Shown one piece after another: positions 38,895-49,173 of a stretch of 64,000 nucleotides of DNA. Numbering within the stretch: the stretch's first letter is position 1; every line of letters starts with the position of its first letter. A program made the position numbers and the translations under genes. The stretch is from positions 6,741,001 to 6,805,000 of the forward strand of contig NZ_CP163443.1 of assembly GCF_041053055.1 (NCBI RefSeq). The letters are read 5' to 3'. The notes beneath the pieces are model-generated. The model made no database searches and was not told the DNA's origin. It was given only the letters and a program-made list of their open reading frames with translations. Source of the DNA: Streptomyces sp. R41. Lineage in GTDB: Bacteria; Actinomycetota; Actinomycetes; Streptomycetales; Streptomycetaceae.

Positions 38895-41252
38895 ATGGGA
38901 CGAGCGGAAGAGAGACGAGCGCGGCAGGCACGGGGCCGCCGCGCGGCGCCCAAGCGCTCGACCCAGGCGACGGCCAACGCGACGGCCAACGCGTCGGCCG
39001 GAGCCTCGCCCGGGGGGAAGTCCGGCCGCACCGGCGGCAAGGCCCGCCGCACTGGCATACGCCGGTTCGTCAACTGGAAGACGATCCTCGGCACGTTCTT
39101 CGGCTTCTGCCTGCTCGGCATGGGCGCCTTCATCGTGCTCTACATGGTCGTGTCCGTACCCCAGGGCAACGCGGCCGCGAAGCGACAGAGCAACATCTAC
39201 AAGTACAGCGACGGCAACCTGCTCGGGCGCACCGGCAAGGTCAACCGTGAGATCGTCGACCTGTCCAAGGTGCCCAAGAGCGTCCAGAAGACCTTCGTCG
39301 CCGCCGAGAACAAGTCGTTCTACAAGGATTCGGGTGTCGACCTCAAGGGCACGGCCCGAGGCCTGATCAACACCCTCTCCGGCAAGGGCAAGCAGGGTGG
39401 TTCGACGATCACCCAGCAGTACGTCAAGAACTACTACCTCAACCAGGACCAGACCGTCACGCGCAAGCTGAAGGAACTGGTCATCTCGTTGAAGGTGGAC
39501 CGCCAGAAGTCCAAGGAGGACATTCTCGCGGGCTACATCAACACCAGCTACTACGGCCGCAACGCGTACGGCATCCAGGCCGCCGCGCAGGCCTACTACC
39601 GCGTCGACGCGAGCGACCTCTCGGTCGCGCAGGGCGCGTATCTCGCCTCGCTGCTGCAGGCTCCGAGCCAGTACGACTGGGCGGTCGCCACGGATACCGG
39701 CAAGAGGCTCGTCAAGGCCCGCTGGAACTACACCCTCGACAACATGGTCGAGCAGGGCTGGCTGGACTCCGCCAAGCGCCAGGAGATGAAGTTCCCGACG
39801 CCCAAGGACCCCAAGGGCGCGCCCGGCATGGAGGGCCAGACCGGTTATCTGGTGAAGGCGGCCGAGGACGAGCTGGCCAAGCAACTCGTCTCCCAGGGCA
39901 CGGCGGACGACCTGAACGACGCCCACGCCATGGTCGACGCGGGCGGCTGGACCATCACGCTCAACGTCGACAAGAAGAAGCAGGCGCTGCTCGAGAAGAC
40001 CGTCAAGGCGCAGCTGACCAGCAAGCTGGACCCGAAGAAGCGCAAGGTCGACGCCGACATCCAGGCCGGTGCCGTGTCCGTCGACCCCAAGACCGGCAAG
40101 GTCCTGGCGATGTACGGCGGCAAGGACTACTTCAAGCACTACTACAACAACGCGACCCGCCGTGACTACCAGGTCGCGTCGACCTTCAAGCCGCTGATCC
40201 TCGCGGCTGCCCTGGACGACCAGGCCAAGACGCAGAGCGGCAAGCCGATCACGGCGAACACGATCTACGACGGCACGAACAGGCGCCCGGTCGTAGGCAG
40301 TGACATCGCCTTCGCCCCGCCGAACGAGGACGAGCACAGCTACGGCGACGTCACCGTCCAGACCGCGACGAACAAGTCCATCAACTCCGTCTTCGCGCAG
40401 ATGGGCGTCGACGTCGGGATGGACGAGGTGCTGAAGGTCGCGGGCAAGCTCGGCATGGACACCAAGGGACTGCAGGCGGTGCCCGCGCAGACCCTCGGCT
40501 CCATGGGCGCGAGCCCGCTGGAGATGGCAGGCGTCTACGCCACGCTCGACAACCATGGCAAGAAGGTCACCCCGGCCATCATCGCCTCGGCCGAGCACAA
40601 GGACCGTCAAGTCAAATTCCCCGACCCGATCGGCGACCAGGTCATCAGCGAGGAGGCCGCCGACACGGTCACCTCGGTGCTGACCGGTGTGGTCGACGAC
40701 GGTACGGCCCGGGTCGCGGTGCGGGACAACCCGGCCCGCGACGGTCAGCAGGTCGCCGGCAAGACGGGTACGTCCGACAACAACAAGTCGGCCTGGTTCA
40801 CCGGCTACACGCCGAACCTGGTCACCTCGGTCGGCCTGTTCGGCGAGGGCGCGGTCGGCACCGCCAACGAAAGCAAGCAGGTGTCCATGAAGGGCGCCAC
40901 GGGCCTCGTCGCGGAGAACGGCCGTGTCAACGGCGGTGGCTTCCCGGCCCAGATCTGGGCGGCGTACACCTTCGACGCGATGGGCAAGGTCAGCAAGTTC
41001 GACCTGAACACCACGTCGGGCGCCGCGGTGCAGCCCACCGAGACGCCCACGCCCACGTGGACGCCTTCGTCCACCCCCTCCTCGACGCCGACCACCGAGG
41101 AGCCGTCGACCGAGCCGCCGACGAGCAGCAGCCCGCCGACTCCGACGGAAGAGCCGACGACGAGCGAGCCGACGACCACGAGGCCGACCACGCCGACGGG
41201 CACCCCGACCGACGGAGTCCCGGACAATCCGCTGGATCCGAACAGTCAATAG
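38895..41252 (+). CDS. class A penicillin-binding protein (bifunctional transglycosylase/transpeptidase)
   Basis: 785 aa. A basic Ala-rich cytosolic tail is followed by one membrane helix (about 62-88) and a GT51 glycosyltransferase domain (about 100-270; FVAAENKSFYKDSG with catalytic Glu, KGKQGGSTITQQYVKN). The transpeptidase has Ser429 in STFK, SIN (NKSINSVF) and KTG (GKTGTSDNN, about 623). The C-terminal ~75 residues are a Thr/Pro-rich tail. It synthesises and crosslinks peptidoglycan outside the membrane. Standalone with its own terminator. Confidence 0.96.
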   Translation: MGRAEERRARQARGRRAAPKRSTQATANATANASAGASPGGKSGRTGGKARRTGIRRFVNWKTILGTFFGFCLLGMGAFIVLYMVVSVPQGNAAAKRQSNIYKYSDGNLLGRTGKVNREIVDLSKVPKSVQKTFVAAENKSFYKDSGVDLKGTARGLINTLSGKGKQGGSTITQQYVKNYYLNQDQTVTRKLKELVISLKVDRQKSKEDILAGYINTSYYGRNAYGIQAAAQAYYRVDASDLSVAQGAYLASLLQAPSQYDWAVATDTGKRLVKARWNYTLDNMVEQGWLDSAKRQEMKFPTPKDPKGAPGMEGQTGYLVKAAEDELAKQLVSQGTADDLNDAHAMVDAGGWTITLNVDKKKQALLEKTVKAQLTSKLDPKKRKVDADIQAGAVSVDPKTGKVLAMYGGKDYFKHYYNNATRRDYQVASTFKPLILAAALDDQAKTQSGKPITANTIYDGTNRRPVVGSDIAFAPPNEDEHSYGDVTVQTATNKSINSVFAQMGVDVGMDEVLKVAGKLGMDTKGLQAVPAQTLGSMGASPLEMAGVYATLDNHGKKVTPAIIASAEHKDRQVKFPDPIGDQVISEEAADTVTSVLTGVVDDGTARVAVRDNPARDGQQVAGKTGTSDNNKSAWFTGYTPNLVTSVGLFGEGAVGTANESKQVSMKGATGLVAENGRVNGGGFPAQIWAAYTFDAMGKVSKFDLNTTSGAAVQPTETPTPTWTPSSTPSSTPTTEEPSTEPPTSSSPPTPTEEPTTSEPTTTRPTTPTGTPTDGVPDNPLDPNSQ

Positions 41253-41259
41253 CGCGCGA

Positions 41260-41289
41260 AAGGGGCACCCGGATCGCCGGGTGCCCCTT
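41260..41289. terminator. terminator after the class A PBP gene
   Basis: AAGGGGCACCCGG (41260-41272), loop ATCG, CCGGGTGCCCCTT (41277-41289): 13-bp perfect hairpin. Confidence 0.85.
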
Positions 41290-41800
41290 TCCGGCTGCCG
41301 CAGCGCGACGGTGTGTTTCGGCCAGCTTTTGGCCAGAGTTGTGGCGTCGAGTCACGTCTGCTTCACGGGATGAACGCAGGTAATTCCCTGGTTGTGCACG
41401 GGAGTTGCTCCTGTCGGGACGTGCGCAGCCGTGTGGCCGCCTGCACGCCGACCGCACCCCGACCCGGAAATGACCTTGTCCTCCTCCCGGGGTCTGTGCG
41501 TATCGTGGCTGCCGCGCACGGCGGATCTTGACCACTCCGCCTCAGCGCACGTCAGCCTGCGACCGGGGGAACACTGTCGCCACGGGGGAACACATCGTCA
41601 TGCCGCACATCCGGCTTTTCCTGCGCACCGAACTGTCCTCGTGCGCTCTGCTCCGCTGTACGCGTCGCTCCTGACTTCAGGCGGGGCGTCCCGCGTCGCT
41701 CACGTAGACCGCGTCTACGGCTTGCGCTGCGCGAACGCCGACGACTCGCCATCAACTCGACCGGTCTGCACGACTTCAACACCACTGCGGAGCGCACACC
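41290..41800 (+). other. long leader/intergenic region before the I36 gene, with dyad CGTAGAC-CGC-GTCTACG
   Basis: About 510 bp with no supported gene on either strand. The only sharp dyad is CGTAGAC (41703-41709), CGC, GTCTACG (41713-41719); CGTAGACC recurs at 41807, just inside the I36 gene. TATCGT near 41500, with TTGTCC upstream, is a weak promoter candidate that would give a leader of about 290 nt. Confidence 0.4.
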
Positions 41801-42475
41801 TTGATACGTAGACCACTGACCACCGTCCTGCTGGCCGCCGCCGCGACAAGCGCACTTCTGCTCACCACCGGACCGGTGGCGTTCGCGGAGGAAGCCACCC
41901 CGGAGCCGTCGGCCACGGCCACGCAGGAGCCGTCGGCGGAGGAACCGTCGAATCCTGTGATCGCCGAATACAACGGGCGGAAGATCAACCTCGCCGAGTC
42001 GTGGGAAGGTGCCGACAGCTGCACCGAACTCCCCAACGGGGAAGTCCACTGCTACGACACGACCGAGGAAGCGCAGACCGACCCCGACCTGCCCGCCCGG
42101 ATCCGGCAGGAGACCCGCAAGACCGCCGCGGTGCGGGCCGCCGCGGCGCCGCCCGACAGGTGCGTCGCCGACTACTGGTGCCTGTACCAGGACGCCAACT
42201 ACAGGGGGAAGATCATTCGCCTCAGCAGCAGCGGCAAGCACGATCTGAGTGAGTGGGGCTTCCGCGACAAGCTGAGTTCCGTCTACTACTGGGTCGGCAG
42301 CTGGTCCCTCAACTACGGGACCGCCACGATCTGGGACTACCGGTCGGGGGTGCTCCACGACCGGCAGCGCGACCTCATTCCGCCCCACGGCTGGGCCGAC
42401 TTCAAGAACATGGACTACCCGGGCGGCGGCAACTGGAACGACAAGGTCGACAACTTCCAGGTCAAACGCGCCTGA
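41801..42475 (+). CDS. secreted peptidase inhibitor family I36-like protein
   Basis: 224 aa from TTG 41801 (GGAG about 9 nt upstream). The signal peptide ends near AFAEEA. A Thr/Glu/Pro linker and an Asn/Glu-rich propeptide-like section precede a C-terminal beta/gamma-crystallin-like I36 domain (about 135-224) with Cys-rich start CVADYWCLYQDANYRGKIIRL and FKNMDYPGGGNWNDKVDNFQV. Streptomyces I36 members (such as the metalloprotease inhibitor SMPI) block secreted proteases; target unknown here. Followed by a 12-bp hairpin. Confidence 0.85.
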   Translation: MIRRPLTTVLLAAAATSALLLTTGPVAFAEEATPEPSATATQEPSAEEPSNPVIAEYNGRKINLAESWEGADSCTELPNGEVHCYDTTEEAQTDPDLPARIRQETRKTAAVRAAAAPPDRCVADYWCLYQDANYRGKIIRLSSSGKHDLSEWGFRDKLSSVYYWVGSWSLNYGTATIWDYRSGVLHDRQRDLIPPHGWADFKNMDYPGGGNWNDKVDNFQVKRA

Positions 42476-42506
42476 TCCGGCAGTAGATCACCGACCGCAA
42501 CGGCGG

Positions 42507-42533
42507 ACCGGTCCCCGCCGCGCGGGGACCGGT
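42507..42533. terminator. bidirectional terminator between the I36 gene and catalase
   Basis: ACCGGTCCCCGC (42507-42518), loop CGC, GCGGGGACCGGT (42522-42533): 12-bp perfect hairpin between convergent genes, no T-tract. Confidence 0.75.
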
Positions 42534-42541
42534 CGGCTGCG

Positions 42542-44005
42542 TCAGCCTCCGTTGACGTTGTGGGAGATCCGGTCACCGATCTCCTTGTCGATGTTGCGCC
42601 AGTACTGCACCGCGCGGTCCAGGACCGGGCGCGACACATCGGCCTTGAGGTGTCCGCTGACGTTCGAGACGAGCCGGTCGCGGGCCGCGTCGTCGAGGAC
42701 CTGGCGGACCATCGTGCCCGGCTGACCCCAGTCGTCGTCCTCGCGGTGCAGCTTGTACGCCTCGCGCACCAGCTCACCGGCGGTCTGCCAGCTCGCCGGG
42801 TCGCCGAACTGCCCGTAGTCGGCCGCGGGGCCGCCGTAGGAGTTGGGCGCGTACGGGCGGGACGCGTTCGACGGCTCGTAGCGCATCGGGCCGTCCTTGG
42901 CGTACGAGTTCACCGGGGCGTGCGGCCGGTTCGGCGGCAGCTGGGCGTAGTTGGGGCCGATCCGGTACCGGTGGGTGTCTGGGTACGAGAACAGCCGGCC
43001 CAGCAGCATCTTGTCCGGCGAGGGACCGACGCCCGGCACCAGGTTCGAGGGCTCGAAGGCGGCCTGCTCGATGTGGATGAAGTAGTCCTCGGGATTCTTG
43101 TCGAGGGTCATCCGGCCGACGTCGATCAGCGGGTAGTCCCCGTGCGGCCAGACCTTGGTCAGGTCGAACGGGTTGAACCGGTAGTCCGCCGCGTCCTCGA
43201 ACGGCATGATCTGGACCTTCAGGCTCCAGGTCGGCGCGTTCCCGGACTCGATCGACTCGTACAGGTCCCGGCGGTGCACGTCCGCGTCCGAACCGGCCAG
43301 CTCGTCGGCCTCGGCCTGGGTGAGGAAGTCGATGCCCTGGTCGGTCTTGAAGTGGTACTTCACCCAGAACCGCTCACCGGCGCCATTGATCCACATATAG
43401 GTGTGGGAGCCGTAGCCGTTCATGTTGCGGTAGGTCTTCGGGATGCCGCGGTCGCCCATCAGCCACGTCACCATGTGCGCGGACTCGGGGGACAGCGTCC
43501 AGAAGTCCCACTGCATGTCGTTGCTGCGCAGCCCGGTCGCCGGGTGGCGCTTCTGCGAGCGGATGAAGTCCTGGAATTTGATCGTGTCACGGACGAAGAA
43601 GATCGGGGTGTTGTTGCCCACCAGATCGTAATTGCCGTGCTCGGTATAGAACTTGAGCGCGAAGCCGCGGGGGTCGCGCCAGGTGTCGGGCGAGCCCTGC
43701 TCGCCGGCGACGGTGGAGAAGCGGGCGAGCATCTCGGTGCGCCTGCCCGGCTGGAAGAGATCCGCCTTGGTGAACTGACTGACATCGTTGGTGACTTCGA
43801 AGAATCCGTACGCGCCACTGCCCTTGGCGTGCACCACCCGCTCGGGTACCCGCTCCCGGTTGAACTGGGCCATCTTCTCGATGAGGTAGTGGTCCTGGAG
43901 CAGGATCGGGCCATCGGGTCCGACGGTGAGCGAGTGTTCGTCGCTCTCCACCGGATTTCCGACGTTGTTCGTGGTGTACGGAGCCTTCTGGGGTGCCTGC
44001 GTCAC
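42542..44005 (-). CDS. katA: monofunctional heme catalase (clade 3, KatA-like)
   Basis: 487 aa. Distal His59 is in [16 protein letters not shown], the conserved Asn in [14 protein letters not shown], and the proximal heme Tyr in [17 protein letters not shown]. Small-subunit length without a flavodoxin-like tail. It breaks down hydrogen peroxide, fitting the nearby oxyR/ahpCD genes. The 185-bp upstream gap carries several CGGTTC steps (44110-44155) but no clear Fur-type dyad. Confidence 0.95.
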   Translation of the reverse strand: MTQAPQKAPYTTNNVGNPVESDEHSLTVGPDGPILLQDHYLIEKMAQFNRERVPERVVHAKGSGAYGFFEVTNDVSQFTKADLFQPGRRTEMLARFSTVAGEQGSPDTWRDPRGFALKFYTEHGNYDLVGNNTPIFFVRDTIKFQDFIRSQKRHPATGLRSNDMQWDFWTLSPESAHMVTWLMGDRGIPKTYRNMNGYGSHTYMWINGAGERFWVKYHFKTDQGIDFLTQAEADELAGSDADVHRRDLYESIESGNAPTWSLKVQIMPFEDAADYRFNPFDLTKVWPHGDYPLIDVGRMTLDKNPEDYFIHIEQAAFEPSNLVPGVGPSPDKMLLGRLFSYPDTHRYRIGPNYAQLPPNRPHAPVNSYAKDGPMRYEPSNASRPYAPNSYGGPAADYGQFGDPASWQTAGELVREAYKLHREDDDWGQPGTMVRQVLDDAARDRLVSNVSGHLKADVSRPVLDRAVQYWRNIDKEIGDRISHNVNGG

Positions 44006-44190
44006 GAGCGTCCTCCCGTCGAAGAAGAGGGTCGGTTAGGTCGCTTCGCTCACCCCAGCAGTCAACTCCGCCGACGGGATGTCGGCAACTTTTGGACGGG
44101 GTCTAATTTCGGTACGGTTCTGGGCGACTACGGTTGGTTCGGTTCCTCGGTTCTGAACGACTGCTGGGGGCGCCCCGCACGGGGTACCCC

Positions 44191-46380
44191 TCAGCCGCGG
44201 TTCAATTCGAACCAGACCACCTTCCCGGTACTCAACCGGGTCGCGCCCCACCGTCTGGCCAGTTTGTTCACCAGGTAGAGCCCGCGCCCGCCCTCGTCCG
44301 TGGCACGCGCCTGCCGCAGCCGCGGCAGCTGCGGCACGTCGTCGCCGACCTCGCAGCGCAGTACGTCCGTCCGCAGCAGCCGCAGCGTCACCGGCCGTGA
44401 CGCGTAGCGCACGGCGTTCGTCACGACCTCGCTGACGAGCAGCTCCACGGAGTCGGTCATGTCCTCCATACCCCAGCGGGACAGCGCGCGCCGGGCCAGC
44501 CTGCGGGCCCGCCCCGGGGCCGCGTCCTCCGGCTCCAGGAACCAATACGCGACATCGCTCGGCGCGATCCCGTCGAAGCGGGCGGCGAGCAGCGCGATGT
44601 CGTCGTCCCGGTCGCCCGGGCCGAGCATGTCGAGCACGTCGTCGCACAGCGCTTCGAGCGGCGGCGGGTGGTCGGGACCGGTCAGCTGCGCGGTGGCCGC
44701 GAGCCGCTCCCTCAGCTGCTCTATCCCGGTCCACACGTCACGAAGGCGGGACTCGACAAGACCGTCCGTGTACAGCAGCAGCGTGGCACCCGCGGGCGCG
44801 TCCAGCTCCACCGCCTCGAAATCCACTCCGCCTACGCCGATCGGTGCACCCGGCGGCACCCGCAGCACCTCGGCCCGTCCGCCCAGATGCAGCAGGACCG
44901 GCGGCGGATGGCCCGCGTTGGCGATCGTGATGCGGTGCGAGACCGGGTCGTAGACGGCGTACAGGCAGGTCGCCATGCGGTCGGTGCCGAGCCGCTGCGC
45001 CTGCTCGTCGAGATGGTGCAGCACCTCCTGCGGCGGCAGATCGAGCCCGGCGAGAGTCTGCGCGGTCGTCCGCAGCTGGCCCATGATGGCCGCCGAGGTC
45101 ATCGAGTGGCCCATGACGTCACCGACGACGAGGGCGACGCGGCTGCCCGGCAGCGGGATCGCGTCGTACCAGTCGCCGCCGACACGCGCGGTCTCCGCGG
45201 CCGGCAGATAGCGCGACGCCAGCCGTACGCCCGTGGGCCGGGGCAGCGTCTCGGGCAGCATCGTGCGCTGCAGCTCGTCGGCGATGTACGCCTCGCGCCC
45301 GTAGAGCACCGCCTTGTCGATGCCGAGCGCGCTGTGCGTGGCGAGCTGGGCGGCGACCAGTAGATCGTCGGCCTCGAAGGCGAGCCGATCCGGGCGGCGC
45401 AGGAACAGCGCCGCGCCGATCACCCGGCGGCGCCCGCGCAGCGGCGCCAGGATCGCGCGCTGCCCGCTCGGCACGGCCAGGTCGTCGCCGAGCAGCTCGG
45501 GCAGCGCGGCGCGGGCGGCGGGCGCGTCCGCGAACACAGGCCGTACGCCGCGCAGCACCTCGGCGAGGGCACCACCGGGGCGCACCTCGCACAGCTCGGC
45601 GGTCATCGCCTGCATCTCGCTGGGCTCGGGCTGCAACGCGGGCATGAAGCCACCGTCGGTGTCCCGCTCCTCGGGGATCCGGTCGGTGCGCCGCAGCCGC
45701 AGCACGACGGGGCCGGTGGGCCGCTCGTCGCCGACGGGCAGCGGGTCGCGCAGATAGACGAGGATCGCGTCGGAGAACGTCGGCACGGTGGCCCGGCACA
45801 GGCCCATCACGATCTCGTCCAGGTCGATGCCCCGGGCGATCCGGCGGGTCGCGGCGCCCACGAAGCGCAGCCGGTCCCCGTCGCGCCGCATCGGCATCGG
45901 GCCGCCGGGCGGCAGTCCCTGCCCGGTGCGCCGGTCCTTGCCGGCGGGGCTCCCCGACGGCCGGTCCTGCTCCTTGGCCGGCTGGACCGGGATGGCCTCG
46001 GGAGCGGGGCGCGGGCGGTGCGGATCGGGCTCGGCGGCCGAGGGCTGGGAGTGCTCGGAGCCGGGGGACGTGGGCGGCGGTGTGGGCACGCTGGTGCCGG
46101 GACCCGAGGCGGAGCCGGAGGAAGGGGACATGTCGGTGCCGGCGGAGGCCTGACCGCCGTTGGCGCCGTGCTTGCCGCACGGCGCGGTCGTGCCGGGACC
46201 GTTCGGCGCGTCGCCCGTGCGGGCCTGGACGGGTAACGCGGCGGCGCCCGGCAGCGCGGACGGCTGCTCCGGGGTACGCAGGAGCGCCCCGCGAGGGTCC
46301 GCGGGGGCGGGCGGCCGGCCGGCGCCGGGCTGGCGGCGCTCGTGCGAGGTGGGGTGCTCCGTCACGCGTGTCGAATCCAT
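44191..46380 (-). CDS. PP2C/SpoIIE phosphatase with GAF-like sensor and HATPase (anti-sigma kinase-like) domain
   Basis: 729 aa from ATG 46380. The first ~220 residues are Pro/Ser/Gly-rich and probably disordered. A GAF-like region follows (about 230-395). The SpoIIE PP2C domain contains RVGGDWYDAIPLPGSRVALVVGDVMGHS, ANAGHPPPVLL and LLLYTDGLVESR with metal Asp residues, then DRDDDIALLAARF. The C-terminal ~100 residues are an RsbW-like HATPase (LLVSEVVTNAVRYAS, DEGGRGLYLVNKLARRWG). Such proteins control alternative sigma factors by partner switching; partner not seen nearby. Catalase lies downstream on the same strand. Confidence 0.92.
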   Translation of the reverse strand: MDSTRVTEHPTSHERRQPGAGRPPAPADPRGALLRTPEQPSALPGAAALPVQARTGDAPNGPGTTAPCGKHGANGGQASAGTDMSPSSGSASGPGTSVPTPPPTSPGSEHSQPSAAEPDPHRPRPAPEAIPVQPAKEQDRPSGSPAGKDRRTGQGLPPGGPMPMRRDGDRLRFVGAATRRIARGIDLDEIVMGLCRATVPTFSDAILVYLRDPLPVGDERPTGPVVLRLRRTDRIPEERDTDGGFMPALQPEPSEMQAMTAELCEVRPGGALAEVLRGVRPVFADAPAARAALPELLGDDLAVPSGQRAILAPLRGRRRVIGAALFLRRPDRLAFEADDLLVAAQLATHSALGIDKAVLYGREAYIADELQRTMLPETLPRPTGVRLASRYLPAAETARVGGDWYDAIPLPGSRVALVVGDVMGHSMTSAAIMGQLRTTAQTLAGLDLPPQEVLHHLDEQAQRLGTDRMATCLYAVYDPVSHRITIANAGHPPPVLLHLGGRAEVLRVPPGAPIGVGGVDFEAVELDAPAGATLLLYTDGLVESRLRDVWTGIEQLRERLAATAQLTGPDHPPPLEALCDDVLDMLGPGDRDDDIALLAARFDGIAPSDVAYWFLEPEDAAPGRARRLARRALSRWGMEDMTDSVELLVSEVVTNAVRYASRPVTLRLLRTDVLRCEVGDDVPQLPRLRQARATDEGGRGLYLVNKLARRWGATRLSTGKVVWFELNRG

Positions 46381-46751
46381 CCGTCCGGGGCTGCGCGCCG
46401 TGCGTGCAGTTCGTCCCGCAGCCCCGATACCCGGAATGTGTGCCCCAGGAACGGAATCTGCGTGTCGTCGGGGCAGGGCCCGACGACAGGCGCTGCCGCC
46501 ATGGCGAGCCCGCGCGGTCGGCACGGCCGTCTGCGGGCCGCGCCGTCGTGGCCCTCGTACCCCTCGCTCACGTCCTGCCGCCCCTCGGTGACGTATGGTC
46601 AAGCCCGGCTCATACTGCGGGAGTTGTTGCTGCCGTGCGCCCTCCAGTCACCCGACCGCCACCCCTCAACGACGGTGCTGCGCACCGGCCTTGATTGAAT
46701 TTGACGCGGAAGACGATCCTACGGTTGTACCACGGGGGCGCATCAAGGGTC
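46381..46751. other. intergenic region with a 9-bp inverted repeat
   Basis: 371 bp with no supported gene. GGGGCTGCG (46387-46395) and CGCAGCCCC (46417-46425) form a perfect dyad just upstream of the PP2C start codon on the minus strand. The part nearest 46690-46740 is relatively AT-rich and may hold a promoter. Confidence 0.4.
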
Positions 46752-47444
46752 TCATGAGGACACGTGCGCGGGCGTACGGTCCCAGTCATCGGGCAGGGCG
46801 GGAACCGGCCACGACGGATCGGGGCGCCAGTGCTGCCAGCCGTCCGAGAACGGCGCGCCCCAGGCGCGGATCACCTCCACCGCCGACCACCCCGCTTCCC
46901 TGACCCGTGCGGCCAGTTGAGTGTCCATCAGACCGGCCCGCTGTGCCATCGCGAACTCGTCCTCGTCGAGCCAGCGCCAACTCCGGTCCGGGTGGACGGA
47001 GATGTCCAGGAAGTGATCCTCGGAGTCGACCCCGCCCTCCCAACGGGTCAGCGGGGTCTCAAGGTTCACGTACCAGTTCTTGAAACGCCAGCCCGGCTCC
47101 CAGAAGAGCCACACCGACCAGGCGTCGCCGGGCCGCGCCAACTTCAGCACCCCGGTGCCGAACCAGCGGTCGCGCCGCACCGCGCGCGGCTTGGTGTAGC
47201 GCGACTCGAGCGGCTCCCCGTGCACCGGCGTACCGTCGGCGAGCACCGGCTTCACACACTCCGTGCCGGGCGCCATCCACACCGCGAGCAGCTCGTCGTC
47301 GTCCCGTACGACGGTCACGGGGCGGCAGATGTGGACGCGCGGGCCGGCGTTCTCCCGGTACCGCCACAGGATGTGACTCCCGGGGGCCCAGTGCGCCGTC
47401 GACCCGCCCGTTTCCACGTCTCTCACCGCTCCACCGTCTGCCAT
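46752..47444 (-). CDS. DUF402 protein (FomD-like phosphoesterase family)
   Basis: 230 aa. Conserved features are HWAPGSHILWRYRENAG, VVRDDDELLAVWMAPGTECVKPVL, WSVWLFWEPGWRFKNWYVNLETPLTRWEGGVDSEDHFLDISVHPDRSWRWLDEDEFAMA with the acidic metal-binding residues of the DUF402/FomD barrel, and a C-terminal W-rich tail. Characterised members hydrolyse nucleotide diphosphates or are FomD. Physiological substrate is unknown. Confidence 0.88.
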   Translation of the reverse strand: MADGGAVRDVETGGSTAHWAPGSHILWRYRENAGPRVHICRPVTVVRDDDELLAVWMAPGTECVKPVLADGTPVHGEPLESRYTKPRAVRRDRWFGTGVLKLARPGDAWSVWLFWEPGWRFKNWYVNLETPLTRWEGGVDSEDHFLDISVHPDRSWRWLDEDEFAMAQRAGLMDTQLAARVREAGWSAVEVIRAWGAPFSDGWQHWRPDPSWPVPALPDDWDRTPAHVSS

Positions 47445-47560
47445 GACCAGATATTAGGTGCCCCGGGCATACGACGCTGCGGCGCGCGTCACGGTTCTCG
47501 CCCCCGGACACATGACGTTACGGAGGCGTCATCAGGCGTCTTCCGAAGGGGCGAACGCCG

Positions 47561-48964
47561 TTACGGACGCGTCATCCGCAGGACATCCAGCGCCTCGTCG
47601 AGCTGTTCCACCGTGAGGTCGCCGCGTTCCACATACCCGGACTCCAGGACAACCTGGCGAATCGTCTTCCGCTCCGCCAGCGCCTTCTTGGCCACCTTGG
47701 CGGCCTCCTCGTACCCGATGTACTTGTTGAGCGGTGTGACCACGGACGGTGACGACTCGGCGTACTCGCGGGCCCGTTCGCGGTGCGCGACGATCCCGTC
47801 GACGGTGCGGTCGGCGAGCAGCCGCGACACGTTCGCGAGCAGCCGGATCGACTCCAGGACGTTCTTCGCGATGACGGGCAGCATGACGTTGAGCTCGAAG
47901 TTGCCGGCCGCTCCGGCCGTGGCGACGGTGGCGTCGTTCCCGATCACCTGAGCGGCGACCATGAGCACGGCCTCGGGGATGACGGGATTCACCTTCCCCG
48001 GCATGATCGAGGATCCCGGCTGCAGATCCGGGAGACTGATCTCGGCCAGTCCGGTCCGCGGCCCCGACGCCATCCACCGGAGATCGTTGGCGATCTTGGT
48101 GAGCCCGACGGCGATGGTCCGAAGCTGCCCGCTGGTCTCGACGATTCCGTCACGCGCCCCCTGTGCCTCGAAGTGGTCGCGGGCTTCGGTGAGCGGCAGC
48201 CCCGTATCCCGGGCCACCTCCGCGATGACGGCGGCGGAGAACCCGGGCGGGGTGTTGATCCCGGTCCCCACGGCCGTTCCCCCGAGCGGCAGTTCGGCCA
48301 GCCGCGGCAGCGAGGCCCGGAGCCGCTCGACCCCGTAGCGCACCTGGGCCGCGTACCCGCCGAACTCCTGCCCCAGCGTCACCGGCGTCGCGTCCATCAG
48401 GTGCGTACGCCCGGACTTCACGACGTCGGCGAACTCCTCGGACTTGCGCGTGAGCGAGGCGGCGAGGTGCTCCAGCGCGGGGACGAGGTCCCGGGTGACG
48501 GCGGCGGTGGCGGCGATGTGGATCGAGGAGGGGAAGACGTCGTTCGAGGACTGCGAGGCGTTCACATGGTCATTGGGGTGTACGTCCCTGCCGAGCCGCT
48601 CGGTCGCGAGCGTGGCGATGACCTCGTTGGTGTTCATGTTGGAGGAGGTGCCGGATCCCGTCTGGAAGACGTCGACGGGGAAGTGCGCGTCCCAACGCCC
48701 CTCGGCGACCTCACCGGCCGCCTCCTGGATCGCCTCGGCGACATCCTTGTCGATCACACCCAGCTCGCCGTTCACCTTCGCGGCGGCCGCCTTGATCCGG
48801 GCGAGGGCCTCGATGTGGGCGCGCTCCAGCTGCTGCCCGGAGATCGGGAAGTTCTCCACGGCCCGCTGCGTCTGGGCCCGCCACTTCGCGTCGGCGGGGA
48901 CGCGGACCTCGCCCATGGAGTCGTGCTCGATCCGGTACGGGGCTTCTGCCTGTTCATCGGCCAT
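47561..48964 (-). CDS. fumC: class II fumarate hydratase (FumC)
   Basis: 467 aa. FumC blocks: [35 protein letters not shown] (catalytic His/Asn region), [17 protein letters not shown], and signature [15 protein letters not shown] with the catalytic serine. It converts fumarate to malate without iron. A second, unrelated class I fumarase lies at 50869-52536 on the same strand. Full length. Confidence 0.96.
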   Translation of the reverse strand: MADEQAEAPYRIEHDSMGEVRVPADAKWRAQTQRAVENFPISGQQLERAHIEALARIKAAAAKVNGELGVIDKDVAEAIQEAAGEVAEGRWDAHFPVDVFQTGSGTSSNMNTNEVIATLATERLGRDVHPNDHVNASQSSNDVFPSSIHIAATAAVTRDLVPALEHLAASLTRKSEEFADVVKSGRTHLMDATPVTLGQEFGGYAAQVRYGVERLRASLPRLAELPLGGTAVGTGINTPPGFSAAVIAEVARDTGLPLTEARDHFEAQGARDGIVETSGQLRTIAVGLTKIANDLRWMASGPRTGLAEISLPDLQPGSSIMPGKVNPVIPEAVLMVAAQVIGNDATVATAGAAGNFELNVMLPVIAKNVLESIRLLANVSRLLADRTVDGIVAHRERAREYAESSPSVVTPLNKYIGYEEAAKVAKKALAERKTIRQVVLESGYVERGDLTVEQLDEALDVLRMTRP

Positions 48965-49047
48965 TGCCGATCACCTCCAGTGAGGACAGCATCGCGGACG
49001 TGTCCCGTGTTCCCGCGGCAGGGGGACAGGAACGGAGTGTCCTGCGA

Positions 49048-49173
49048 AGGCTCGGCAGTCCTGCGTGTGACGGGCGGTCAGTGCCGCGGAACGGCAGTGT
49101 GCGGCATGTGACCGGTGGCCAGTGCCGAGGAACGGCAGCGCGTGCCATGTGTGATCGGCGGTCAGTGTTGCCG
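49048..49173. repeat. three degenerate ~41-bp tandem repeats
   Basis: Units at about 49048-49089, 49090-49130 and 49131-49173 share CGGCAGT/C...G, a central GTGTGACCGG-like step and CAGTGCCG. The repeats run up to the stop of the XRE gene (49162) and fill the gap after fumC. No gene of their own. Confidence 0.65.

Noticed and set aside
41392..41811. 139-codon open frame before the I36 gene
   Set aside because: No ribosome site, composition of random high-GC sequence, and it overlaps the I36 signal-peptide start in another frame.
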